In this document: one piece after another, positions 22,682 to 32,798 of the stretch
Position numbering within the stretch: the stretch's first letter is position 1
Layout: each line of letters opens with the position of its first letter
Source: Chara braunii
Lineage: Eukaryota; Streptophyta; Charophyceae; Charales; Characeae
Reading direction: 5' to 3'
Length of the DNA stretch: 64,000 nt
Assembly (NCBI GenBank): GCA_003427395.1
Contig: BFEA01000001.1
Location: 12,269,504 to 12,333,503, forward strand
The notes under the pieces: generated by a model
Database searches by the model: none
What the model saw: the letters and a program-made list of their open reading frames with translations, nothing else
Told to the model about the DNA's origin: nothing
Program-made: the position numbers and the translations under genes

Positions 22682-24302
22682 ATGAGATTTACTGCGCTTG
22701 CTTCAATCACTTCGGAAGAACGCTGTTGCTACTTCGAACTCCTCGCCGGTTTTGGGGCTGGGTGCAGTCTTGCGTCACTTGTTTTCTTAGGCCTTATGTA
22801 CGGGAAAGGGAGGAGAAATAAGGGTGGTACAGGACTAGGGAAGTGGTCGAACGACGAGCGTTACTGGATGACGGGAACACGAGTAATAGCTACGGCTAGA
22901 ATGGCAGGCGGTCGGCGTATCCCGGGACGAATTCGGCTCCGGCAGGAAACCCACCCCCACCCCCACCAGGGATTGCCCCGATCGCCCCTATTGCAACTTA
23001 CGGAACTCCACACGCTCCTATGCCGGCGCAGGCTCCGACTGTACAGTACCAGGTTCCCCCCAGTCACTGGGGTGGACAACAATGGCAATGGCCCGGACTA
23101 TGGGGCGCTTTGCAATCACCACCGGTGCAGGTGGTGCAACCCGCCCCTCCTCCTCTTACTATTCTAAGTCTCTCTGCTCCTCCTCCTCGTCCCCCTCCAC
23201 CTCCACCTCCTACGCATGCTTCCAATCCGCCCGCGCAGCAAGGGCAAACCAGAAGTGGCCACGCTGGTGGCGGGAAAGGGTCTGCGGCAAACGCGTTCCC
23301 GGGACCAGGTAACCGTGCCTACTTCACAAAGGAATATATGGACATTCTTGAGAATATCAAGATGAATAAGGCTCTTGAAGGTGCGAAGAAGAAGATTGCG
23401 GCTCCGAGACAGCGCCCCCTGAAGATCGTGGGGATCCCGGAAGAATCCAGTCGATCTGGATCAAGATCGACTGACAAGACCGATGAAATGAAGGCCTGGT
23501 GTCTTCTACTCTCAGCGATTCGCTCAGGTTGATAACGGCGAAGTTGGAAGAAGTGGATAAGAAGCCCAATATTTTCGCCGCTGAGAAAGCCCAGTTGGAG
23601 ATGCTGTGGAAAGCGAAGGCCGCAGAGTCAGACGCAGGTGGGAACAAGGATGGGAGTAAAGATAAGGAAGCATCAAGCAGTGAGAAGAGGAAGAGAGCAG
23701 TGGCGCGCACCCCGCTGGAGAATTCACCATCCGCTGCGCGTGCAAAGCGCCGATCACGTGGGAGTTCGAAGTCCCGACCGAAGAGGATCGAGATTTCATC
23801 AGATGAGGAGGCTGGCGGCAGCGTGAAACAGAATCTCCAGCCTAAACTGGAGAACAACAGCGAATTGGCCGACATCAAGAGGATGCTGGTGGCGCTGATG
23901 CAAGGGATAGGCGACACGAAGGGTAAGGCGAAGGTGGTCGAACCAACTCCTCCTGAGCCTATTGTTACGGAGGCTGGGGCGAATGAAGATGTTGACCTCG
24001 CTCAGAACTCCACGCCTGCCGAGGAAGAAGAGGATGATGAGGGTGGCCTTGCTGCTTACATGAAGGTGCGTGGGGAGTATTACAGCTCGTTGCACTACAC
24101 TAGAGTGCAGGAGGTATGCAAGGAGAAGGGGATTCAATACTTTCGTAAGGATATGGGGGTGTGGGAACTTGTCAGGCGCGATGTGCAAGAGTACGCAGAT
24201 CTCCTCAAGGAAGGGAGAGTCGAGCCATCGACGAAGAAAGGACCAGATGCTGCTGTTGATGAGTCATCTGCATCGGACTCTGACAATGTGAAGGGAAACT
24301 GA
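22682..24302 (+). pseudogene. ORF1-like protein of the Penelope-like element
   Basis: Three overlapping frames read as one decayed protein. 22,682-23,167 gives a hydrophobic then basic start. 23,020-23,532 is proline-rich (a PPPRPPPPPPP run), then has YFTKEYMDILENIKMNKALE, a predicted helix. 23,499-24,302 is highly charged: LRLITAKLEEVDKK, a basic patch KRKRAVAR with RAKRRSRGSSKSRPKR, an acidic run EEEEDDE, then KVRGEYYSSLHYTRVQEVCK and a DVQEYADLLKEG helix. The change from the second to the third frame is near 23,490. I know no named domain; a gag-like nucleic-acid-binding protein is plausible. It ends 11 bp before the nuclease frame starts. Confidence 0.6.
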
Positions 24303-24313
24303 ACCTATGCAGT

Positions 24314-24820
24314 TTGAGGTCGCTTGTTCGGCTGACCCGAAGAATCATACGGTTGAAACACGATGACTCCTGGAGACAAGTTTTAGACAGTATTCACCTT
24401 CTTATTATAGTCCTGGCATGTCTGCTCGATGCTATAGTATGGGGAAACGCCTACGTTGCGTACTGGTTACGAATGTCCCGTGCTGACTGGGATCGGTTAC
24501 TTAACGCCAATTGCTGTGTTTATGTTGTTATGTCATTAACTCACAAATTGGTTTATGTGGGAAAGACAGTTCGTCCACTGCGAGAGCGCTGGGCAGAACA
24601 CCGACGGTCGACCCGAGGGGATAGCAAACAGCGAATCCACTCGTGGCTCCGAAAGGTCGGGGACGATCACTACGTTCCTATCCCGATCTGGTTCGAAAAC
24701 ACCTCGGCGATTGAAATGCTAGAATAGGCCGTCATCAAGGGTTGTAATCCCGGTCTAAATGCACGTGGCAAAAATAAACAGCGTCGTAGCAGGAAACCTC
24801 GTGGTAAACAGCGGAAAGGT
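24314..24820 (+). pseudogene. GIY-YIG endonuclease domain of the Penelope-like element
   Basis: The frame 24,314-24,727 has CCVYVVMSLTHKLVYVGKT, a G-poor GIY strand followed by YVGKT (YIG), then RPLRERWAEHRR with the conserved arginine and histidine. It continues to IEMLE with the glutamate that normally binds the metal. An in-frame TAG at 24,725-24,727 follows directly, and the conserved continuation AVIKGCNPGLNARGKNKQ (the usual N-P-xLN end) lies just beyond it. I see no CCHH zinc motif, which fits the Chlamys group. This nuclease nicks target DNA to prime reverse transcription; the stop kills this copy. Confidence 0.85.
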
Positions 24821-25886
24821 AAAAAGGTAGGACTGTCCCCGTCAACTATTTATGAACCACTTTTGTTCACATGCTTTGACATTGATGTGCATTGCGAACC
24901 GGACTTACTTTGGATCTTGAAATCACTTGAGAAGAATAAGAAACGTCGTGGTATTCTGGTCCACAACAAAGCTGGGGCAAGATGGTAAAAAGCTTCGCGT
25001 CTTGTTGTGTTGCTATTTGGGTTTTCAAAAATAAGGATGAATGGGGACAATCTTCTACTAAAAGATGTGAAGGATCGTATTGAACAAGGGGTTGAATGGC
25101 TGATCGTCGAATTATTCCGCACTCGAACAAAATTTGAATTGAAGAAAAGCGAGTTGATTGCCTTGCTCCGCGCCCCTTGGAAGAGGCGGGATTTGTATAA
25201 ATGTGACTTGAATGAACATATTGAGCTCAACAATGCTGTAAAACTCATTAACCAGGAACGTAGTCGACAGATTGTCTGGGGCATACTTACCAATGTTTTT
25301 AAGAAGAAATTTGGTATTAATCCTCGTGTTAACATTACCGTAAAAATTTCATATTGCATGACTATTGATAAGGCATGTGTGGTCACGCAGCTAAGAAATT
25401 GGATTAGAAGCGAAGTGCTTCCTACGTCACTGGCTGACCTGTATGCTAAGAGAACCCGGACCGTGTGGCTCAAAGCAAAATCGGTCGGGGACCTCCTGCA
25501 TAACCAGGGTCTTTGCACAAAAAAACAATCTTGTGTGCGCTTGTGCGGACCTTGACTTGCCTTGTAGTAACGGGCACGTCGCAGTCAAGCTGAGTGAAGT
25601 AGATGATATCGATGCTTTCCTTTCGAATGCTAAGAATATTCCCTTTCCTGGGAAGTTCGTTGTTAAAGATGGATTGAACATGGCTTGTAATGAAGCCTTA
25701 GGATGTTTGTGTAGGATGGGGATCGCTATCCGTCCTTTTAGGATTGACTGTGTCACTGCTTGTAGACCTGGAATAAAAAAAACCGTTTGGGTGTGTCTTA
25801 GTGGAATACGTTCTGGGTGTGAAACATGCGTTCTCCGGTCTAGTGATGTCTCCTCTGGATCGGAACTCGAACGAAACTTGGATTGA
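24821..25886 (+). pseudogene. Linker with CxC motif between nuclease and RT
   Basis: The same frame as the nuclease continues to 25,555, with a TAA near 24,987. It includes EQGVEWLIVELFRTRTKFEL, KSELIALLRAPWKRRDLY and NVFKKKFGINPRVNITV. At an A7 run near 25,520 the reading frame changes, and 25,443-25,886 continues with LVCACADLDLPCSNGH, the CxC signature of N-terminal-nuclease Penelope elements, then FLSNAKNIPFPGKFVVKDGL. The A7 run could be a true indel or a sequencing error. Confidence 0.75.
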
Positions 25887-26045
25887 ATATCCTTGGCGGT
25901 ACGACGAAGGACTAAAAACAATGTTTTGCTGAATGAGAACTATGAGGTTGTGGATACTGACAAATGCAATTTGTTGCGCCATATGAGGGAAAAATACGTT
26001 GAATCTGGTTTCTCAGACATAGCAAAATGAGACTCGAGCGGTGTC

Positions 26046-27188
26046 TTGCAGCATGCCTACATCATGGCAAAAGATAAAGACAAAGAAAGAAGAAGACCCA
26101 TTGTCCCTTCTTTTTTGAGTCATTTTCGAACTGCTGCCAGTGTGCTTTCCCTGGGATTGAATGAACTGGTGCGTCGAGTTAAGGTTCCCCACTTTAACTT
26201 GAGGTCACTAAGCGGTGTTATGGAAGAAATTAACTCCGTGAATGAGAGTTGTCAGAAGAACTTGAAGCTCAAAGTCATAGCGCGTTCTTATGACATTAAG
26301 GAGATGTTTACACAACTCCCTCACGCCGACATACGGTGTGCTGTGGAATGGATTATTAGCCTCTTCTCTGAAAAGAACGTGAAATGGCTAAGGTTTAACC
26401 TACGGAAGAAACTTGTAACCTTTGGGAAATCACACGGAGAGGCAGGTTGGAAATCAATGAGGGTAAACCTGCTTGGGAAATTAACTAGCTTCCAGCTCGA
26501 CAACACGTTCTTTCTTGTCGCCGATCGGGTACTGCGTCAGAAAAACGGGATCCCCATGGGAGGTCGTGCTAGCCCACCGCTTGCGTGTGTTATGTGCATG
26601 TGTGTCAAATATAAGTTCATCAAAAACCTGGGTTCCGATGCTAACTTCATAAGGGGAAAACGATACATTGATGACTTGTTACTCCTGGCACAATGCGACA
26701 CCAACGATCGTACTAGGATTGAAACAAAGTTGGATTCGATCGAGGACTGCTACCCTGATGGGTTGAAACTAGAACGCACCGACGCTGGGAACGGGATCCT
26801 CGATTTCTTGGAGACTCGTATTGTGGTTACTAATGCGTCACCAGCAGTAATGTTGTCACATAAGTTCAAAAACGCTAGGACGATATGGTCCGCATGAAAT
26901 CTGCGACTGTGGACATACAAGGATTTTGATTCTTTTGGTCCAAAGGCGGCAAAATTTGCTATTGTCGCCAACACCATCCTACGGATCTCTATGAACTGTA
27001 ACAACGATGGCTCGATTTGGAGTTTTGTCCTCTCTCTAGCGGAGGAACTGAAGAAATCGAGTTACCCGGCTAAAGTGGTCATCTCTGGCCTGAAGTGGAT
27101 GTGCAGGCGTGCCAAGAGACCCCTATGGATCATGCTGCAGGAAGTTGTTGAGTTACTGTACATGGGTGACCGGCGACAAAGAAGATGA
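26046..27188 (+). pseudogene. Reverse transcriptase of the Penelope-like element
   Basis: Motifs in order: VIARSYDIKEMFTQLPHADI (motif A with the catalytic aspartate), a fingers-type insertion region, KNGIPMGGRASPPLACVM (motif B), KRYIDDLLLLAQ (motif C, YIDD, both aspartates present), and GILDFLETRI (motif E). A TGA at 26,895-26,897 interrupts the thumb. The same frame then runs to 27,188, where the last 66 codons (MNCNNDGSIWSFVLSL to DRRQRR) also form the start of the pseudo-LTR. Upstream, 25,900-26,045 carries degraded coding sequence. Penelope RTs are related to telomerase RT. The catalytic residues are intact, so decay seems fairly recent. Confidence 0.92.
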
Positions 27189-27947
27189 GGTCCGCCTGCC
27201 TAGGCTATCCCTGTCAAGATTTGCGTTTTGGCCCATTCTGAATACATGACCGCAAGTAACATGTTGCTGTTCCCTCGATTTTGCAGGAAAGTCCAGCAGA
27301 CTGAGTGCCTTTTGCGCGAATGAATCTGCATATCCTTTTGTTCATATATCATGTTTGTCCGTACCTGTATGTAACCTCCGTTTCAGAGGAATATACAGGT
27401 ATGGATCTGAAAATTTTCTCTATTTTCTACAAATTCAGTAGGTGCTATGGGATCTGGCGCGCCTTTGCGCGTGGATAAATCCGCCTATCCTTTTGAGTCT
27501 GGGTGGAGTCTGTACCTGTATGAAACCCCCTTGTTGTGGGATATACAGGTATGGACCATGATTTTCTCTAATTTTTATAAATCAGTGGGTAGAGGTACCA
27601 AAGGATCTGGCCAGTTATACCTGTATGTAACCTCCTTTCGTGGGAATATACAGGAGCCGACCGAAAATTTTAGCTGTTTTAGAAAAGTAAGAAAAAGTGT
27701 CGGACCGAAAGCGGAGGGCGCGCACCGAAATGCTTCTGTAGGCTTAGCATAAAACGAAGTAGTATATTATGATGAGTAGAGAATAGTAAATCCTCAATCT
27801 GAGTGACGTGATGAGTGGAAGGGTTGAGTTATCATGGCGGACGACGCCAGGGATGGTGAGAAGGAGATGAGGACGCCATGATATTAAAGCTCATGTTATC
27901 TTCTTCTTCATCATTATTGCCATTTGTGTAATTTTTCTCTCTCACAG
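26987..27947 (+). repeat. Right pseudo-LTR of the Penelope-like element, with three nested hairpins
   Basis: About 960 bp: RT end, then 3' region. It holds three diverged units of roughly 145 bp, each with an outer stem CCTGTAT/ATACAGG and an inner stem. Positions are 27,362-27,401 (TACCTGTAT/ATACAGGTA, inner CCTC/GAGG), 27,513-27,551 (same outer stem, inner CCC/GGG) and 27,620-27,654 (CCTGTAT/ATACAGG). Inner stems change but still pair. It ends at CTCTCTCACAG. Confidence 0.88.
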
Positions 27948-28009
27948 ACCCTGGCATAATCTCCCCTATACTTCTGGATCGTCAGAACCGCCACCTGTCA
28001 AAATATAAC

Positions 28010-28330
28010 CTATTTCCCTTAACTAGGAAAATTTCGGCATCGCTTCCCGTAGGAAAAGTGTCTTTCTTAAATTTATATCAGACTGAATATGAAACCAGAA
28101 GTAACCTTCAACGTTTCAAAGTCCAATTTTGTCTAACTCCTTGATTTAACAAAAATTTGGGCAACACTCCCTTTAGAAAAGGAGATTTTTCAGATTTTTA
28201 CTAAGTCATATATAAACTTTAGACAAGTTGAACTTTGACAAGTCAAAATTTGACTAACTCCTTGGATCTGCAGAAATTTCGGCAGCGCTTCCCGTAGAGA
28301 AAGTAGCTTACCAAAATTTATACAAAGCCA
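28010..28330. repeat. About 120-bp degenerate tandem repeat
   Basis: The motif AAATTTCGGCA-CGCTTCCCGTAG occurs near 28,029, 28,152 and 28,273, with shared intervening words (CTAACTCCTTG). No coding sense. A similar motif occurs at 8.86-9.2 kb. Confidence 0.75.
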
Positions 28331-28620
28331 AGTATAACAAAAGATCCTAAAAAATGCAAAAATTGATCTAAATAAAATAAACTTAGCTCAGAAAAATGCA
28401 GAAATTGAACTAACTCTTATCGCTCTAGCACGCGGCGAACAACTAAAGTAACTACCTGCCAAACTGAAACTTAGACTAAGAAGTGATCTCACTCAGCCAC
28501 ATCCAATACCAGACCAAAAAGGTAAGTACTCTCACCATCCCGGAGTATACCTGAATCAAACAATAGTTCATAGTCTTTCAATGATTTAGTCCTTTATACC
28601 CAACTTACATAATGTGTAAA
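28331..28620. other. No gene seen
   Basis: A-rich unique sequence between the 120-bp repeats and the hairpin array. No supported feature. Confidence 0.5.
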
Positions 28621-29391
28621 GTCAGGTCATCCAATCTTATGGAACATGCCTAACTCAGCCATTGAGTATACACGAACAGGCTGAACAACTACTTATCGCT
28701 TTCGTTGGGCATGTGACTAAGTCATTCATCTTAGAAACAATGCTTAGTCACCCTGAACTGTTTAAATAACCAAGTTGTATATACCTCTCTAAACTTAGTG
28801 TTCAAAAACTGGGCGTAGGACTGGGTCATTCATCTTAGAAACAAAGTTCAACCTGCCCAAAGTTACCCTCAGTTATATTCTTAATTATAGTTTCTTCAAG
28901 TTTATGATAAGCTATAGTCAGACCACCCAATCTTATGGGACCCTGTCTGACCAGCCTGTTCTTAGACAGAGTAGTAATAAGATATAGCCAAATTATAACC
29001 TTTCGGGTTCCAGCATGTGCAAGGCTTTGGGCCAGACCATCCAATCTTATGAAACTTGTCTGGTCCTCTGCCAGGTTCGTTCTTCTCTGGTTCAGTTGTG
29101 TGTGGCATGAGTCCAAGGATATCCAATCTTATGGAACATGCCTCGCCCCCAACCAAAGTTACTCCCTCGGAACAAAAGCAGGAAGAGGCTGGGCCATCCA
29201 ATCTTATGGAATTTGCTAAGACCCCCTCGCTCAGAAACTAACGAAACAGAGTAAAACCCAATTAAACAAGGCAACCAAGCCATCCAATCTTATGGAACAT
29301 GCTTGGCTCCTGAAAGTCAATCACAATTAAACCCTTGCAAGTCAGAGCAATCAATTCGAAAAATAAATTATGGAACAGTGCCTGACCCTAT
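28621..29391 (+). repeat. Hairpin array IV: shared loop, changing stems
   Basis: About nine hairpins spaced 70-112 bp apart. Most share a loop close to CATCCAATCTTATGGAACAT (inner pairing CCAT/ATGG), flanked by stems that differ but remain complementary. Examples: GTCAGG/CCTAAC (28,621; one mismatch), GTGACTAAG/CTTAGTCAC (28,713/28,743; loop variant TCATTCATCTTAGAAACAATG), GTCAGAC/GTCTGAC (28,917/28,945), GGGCCAGAC/GTCTGGTCC (29,029/29,058; one G-U), GGCATG/CATGCC (29,104/29,137), CCAAGC/GCTTGG (29,275/29,301). Two or three units (about 28,815, 29,190, 29,341) are weaker. Sequence between units is not repeated. Confidence 0.8.
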
Positions 29392-29688
29392 AAGATTCAT
29401 TCAAACCTCAAACAAAACTGCCTTTCTCCCCCCTTTCCCCCTGATGCAATCCCTTTGTTACAATCTGCTTTCAGACAGACAAACAAAACTGAAACTGCCA
29501 TTATACATACTTTCCTTTACTTAATCTGATTTGAGTCCTGAAAGTCAAACTAAAGTCAAAGTAGGGCTGCATACAATACACTCAGTCAGATACATAGAAA
29601 GATGTATACATAGGGGTTATACGGGGTTTATAAGGAAAAGCAATGATTACCTCTGAGTTCCCTGCCTCCAGAACTCCTCCTGAGTTCC

Positions 29689-29764
29689 GGCAGGGCTCCC
29701 GCAATCAGTGGGTGGACTCCTCACAGAGTCTTGGCGCGGATTACGGGTTGCAATCCCGCCTGCC
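29689..29764 (+). other. tRNA-like fold of 76 nt
   Basis: GGCAGG (29,689) pairs with CCTGCC (29,759). Inside are CCC/GGG around a 9-nt loop, GACTC/GAGTC around a 6-nt loop, and CGGG/CCCG around a 7-nt loop TTGCAAT, which resembles a T-arm. A related segment at 57,832-57,890 keeps the GGTTGCAATCCC arm and closes with a different pair (GGCAA/TTGCC). There is no clear A box and the T-loop lacks TTC, so this is not a confident tRNA gene. Confidence 0.3.
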
Positions 29765-31054
29765 GCCTTCCTCTCAGAACAGGACTAGACTTAGAATAAG
29801 AAAGGCAGAAGGAGAGAAGTTCAGACGCTCGGATCCAAGAAGGGTGCACTCAGACTCGCGTAAGAGGGCCTTGAATCCTTAACGTGCCTGAGGGCCTCGC
29901 AATGATGACCGAGTCGCAGCGAAGATGGTCAAACTGGAGTCGAATCGTCGACTGTCGACCTTCTGACGACTCTCCAAATCACTACAACATCTCCGCTGTT
30001 GACTTCCGGATGATCCTCCCATTCGCAGAAAGACCCCTCCTCCCAACGACTTAGCTTTTCCGCCCAGTTCGCCACCCAAGTGCTTTATCTATGGGTGACC
30101 TCGCACCCACGTGACTTGTCTTTAGCCACTCTATGCCGCAGGACGAGCAGCACCTCGGCCAGTAGCTAAGCATGTACCTTCGCAATCGGTCTGCTGCTAT
30201 CTCAGTCAATAGGATTGGTGTGTCAGTCGATGGTTAACGTTATAGCCTCGTTCCGCTTGTCAACCGCCCCCTTACTTGTCAACCAGGCAGATCACTCCAG
30301 CCAAAAGTCAAAGCTCCTTCTCTGTTTGTTCCTCGACTGCCGTGATGGCCACCCGTGGGGGGTTTCAATCGCTCCCCACCGCAATGCCGGTCACAGCAAC
30401 CCATGCTCGCAGGCACCCCACGTCCAACAAGGGGGGCGACAACACAGTCGCCGTCGACCCCTGCCCAGACGGGAGCGCACGACTTCCCCTCGTTCTCATT
30501 CGTGCCTCTCCCTCGTCTTCCTGCTGGTTCTTCCTCAACGCCCCTTGCTATTTCGGCCCCATGGCCGGATAGACACGTAAGGGCCAACAGGTAAGCTCAC
30601 CGGTCCCCAGTTCTCGAACCTTGCTAGTTCGATCGATGGCACAAACAGTCCCCCAACTAACCAGCGAATCTCCTACCTTGTTACCGTCTTCTACTGCTTC
30701 GCCCGACTGAGTGGGCAGCCCCCTCGCCCAATCAAAGTGCAGCGGGTTGGCAGGGATCTCCTGCCATCACGTGCTGCCCAAATGGTAAGCTTGCCCCATT
30801 GCCACCAGCTTCGGTTCATCCCGTTTCGCCAGTTCGTCTTTTCGAGGTAAGTCCTCTCTCCCTCTCTCTCTGCACGTGCGCTTATTGCAAAAGGCCGTGC
30901 CTCACATGAATATGCACAAAGAAACAGAAAAATGAATCTAACGCGGAAAGATACATCTTTGCTTTCGAGCACCCCCCTTGCGCAGTCCGTTTTGTCTCTG
31001 CATGCACGTGGTGCGCCTTCCCGTCCGGGTTCGGACCCCTCTTCGTTACCCCTT

Positions 31055-31480
31055 CGCGCAGTGACTTCCTCTACTAACACCTCCTTCGTTAACTTTTGTC
31101 CTAAACTAACCGTGGAATCAAGATCGCCCTAATCTAAAACACTAGAAATGAAATCTCACTCGCCCGTTTCTATCGGGAAACGGGCGCAAAACCACCTCTT
31201 CTTCTTTCTTCTACCATAGCCCAGCGCACTGACTTCCTCAACTAACTCTAATCCTACTGACTCATTCCTAAAACTAAAGCTACTATCACGCTCGCCCGGC
31301 CAACAACCCTCAGTTTAGAACCTCTGCTCGCCCGTTTTCATCAAGAAACGGGCGAGTTTCACAACCTGCACTCCCGCCATAGTCGCTTCTCCCGATACCT
31401 CCGCGCACTGACTTTTTCGACTAACACTTATCCTACTAATCTACTGCCAGATCTAACCACGGATTCTGATTCGCTGGCCT
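31055..31480 (+). repeat. About 170-bp tandem repeat with CGCCCGTTT/AAACGGGCG hairpins
   Basis: Three diverged units keyed by GCGCACTGACTT-CTC-ACTAAC. Two hairpins occur: CGCCCGTTT/AAACGGGCG (31,161/31,178) and CTCGCCCGTTT/AAACGGGCGAG (31,327/31,346). The loops differ (CTATCGGG against TCATCAAG-type). Confidence 0.75.
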
Positions 31481-32555
31481 CTAAAACCCCAACTTCGACC
31501 TCCCCCTCGTCCGATTCCTTGGAGAATCTCGTATACTATCCCTTTTTTCGTTGCGCCCTGCCTACTTCCTTCATAGCCTCCCTCCGAACGAATCCGGCGC
31601 AGAAACGCGCCCGGATTCATCCGTTTTTCTGATCCCTCCTCCAAGCTGCTCCGGTGCTGGTCGTCACTCTGCTAGCGCCTGCGTCCGACAGCACGCTGCC
31701 TGTCTCTCCCGTTGCTGCTAGTGCAGCCCAGCCGGTCGCAGCAGCCCCACAACACCCAGCGCCTGGCCACACTACGGCCTGTCTCCCTTGCTACCCCGCA
31801 CCCCGCCCTTTCCTACTGCGCAAGTACCCAGCGTCGAATGCTGTCTAGGTTCATTCGCCCTCCTCCGAGCCTTCGCCTCCCCGCTCGTCCTCTGCAGCGC
31901 TGTCACCCCGCCCACTATCGCTCAGCGATGCCCGTCGGCCCTGTCTCAGCGTTCCGCCCGTTACTACGCAGCACCGCCCCTTCAGCCCCATTGCCTATCT
32001 ACTTCTGCCCGCGGCTGCCTGGTGCGCTATCCCCTTCAGCCCCATTGCCTATCTACTTCTGCCCGCGGCTGCCTGGTGCGCTATCTACTCCATCCGCGGC
32101 AGCCCGGTATTACCCGGACGGACCCACGCCCGTTACTCACTGGTGCCCATAGGGGGAGGGGACCGGGGAGCAGGCACAGTGACTGGCCCATCGAAACAGC
32201 CTGGCCCTGATGCCTACCGGTTGGCACCTGGCCGGCACCGCCCATCTGCCGTAGCAGGCACCGCTCTTGCCGATGGTCGCAGTGCCCGCATGGCTCCTTA
32301 TTGGAGGCTCGGGCACGAGCGTGGCTGCTAAGGGCTCCTTCTGAATACCACATATCCCACTCGGACCCTGGCCGCGCCGTGGTCCTCAGCCACGGTGTGA
32401 TGGAGGACCTTTACCCGCACCCCGAACACGCGAACCCGTTGAACGGGGCCCACGCTCAAGGTCCCTGACTGCCGTGGCGGCCGCTAAGTCCGACGTCGCC
32501 TCCAAGTCAACGGCATGCCGGAACATAAAATAAAATTTAATCAATCTAGAAAAAA

Positions 32556-32798
32556 ATGTCGTCGTCGGAAAACGACAAACGATTAAGAAAGACCGCTAGT
32601 ACCGTTCTGACGCCGCCATCGGCAGAACCAAGGGGAATAAACCCCACCGGGCCCTCAACCCCTCGCCCCGCCCGCGCCACTTTGACCCCTGCGTCGTCGC
32701 TCGCTCAACCTCGATCCCTAAATCTCCTTGACGAAAGTCTAGTACTGCAACCAATAGCGCTAGGCCCACGGCTGAGTCTAACTTTGGCGGACACCTAA
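32556..32798 (+). CDS. Short conserved frame in element C (unrecognised)
   Basis: 80 codons beginning MSSSENDKRLRK, rich in proline, serine and threonine, with INPTGPSTPRPAR. The inverted copy at 46,531-46,259 has a similar 90-codon frame (beginning MSGNSGAVG, with LNPIGPLLDAP at the matching place). Keeping a start codon and an NPxGP block in two diverged copies is weak evidence for coding, perhaps the start of a gag-like protein. Chance conservation of GC-rich LTR sequence is the alternative. Confidence 0.25.
   Translation: MSSSENDKRLRKTASTVLTPPSAEPRGINPTGPSTPRPARATLTPASSLAQPRSLNLLDESLVLQPIALGPRLSLTLADT

Larger units (their letters stand above)
21216..27947 (+). mobile_element. Penelope-like element with N-terminal GIY-YIG nuclease (Chlamys-like), inactive
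   Basis: About 6.7 kb bounded by direct repeats (pseudo-LTRs) of about 960 bp. Between them lie an ORF1-like frame, a GIY-YIG endonuclease, a linker with a CxC motif, and a reverse transcriptase. Known Penelope-like elements with the nuclease in front of RT are the Naiad and Chlamys groups; Chlamys occurs in green algae and spike mosses. The left repeat contains the last codons of RT followed by the 3' region, as expected for a partial unit in tandem with a full one. Stops in the nuclease, linker and RT and two frame changes show this copy is dead. The left repeat also contains an assembly gap. Confidence 0.85.

Noticed and set aside
28621-29391. Integron attC-like array, suggested by variable stems with conserved parts
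   Set aside because: No integrase, no cassette genes, eukaryotic context, and the conserved part is the loop, not the ends.
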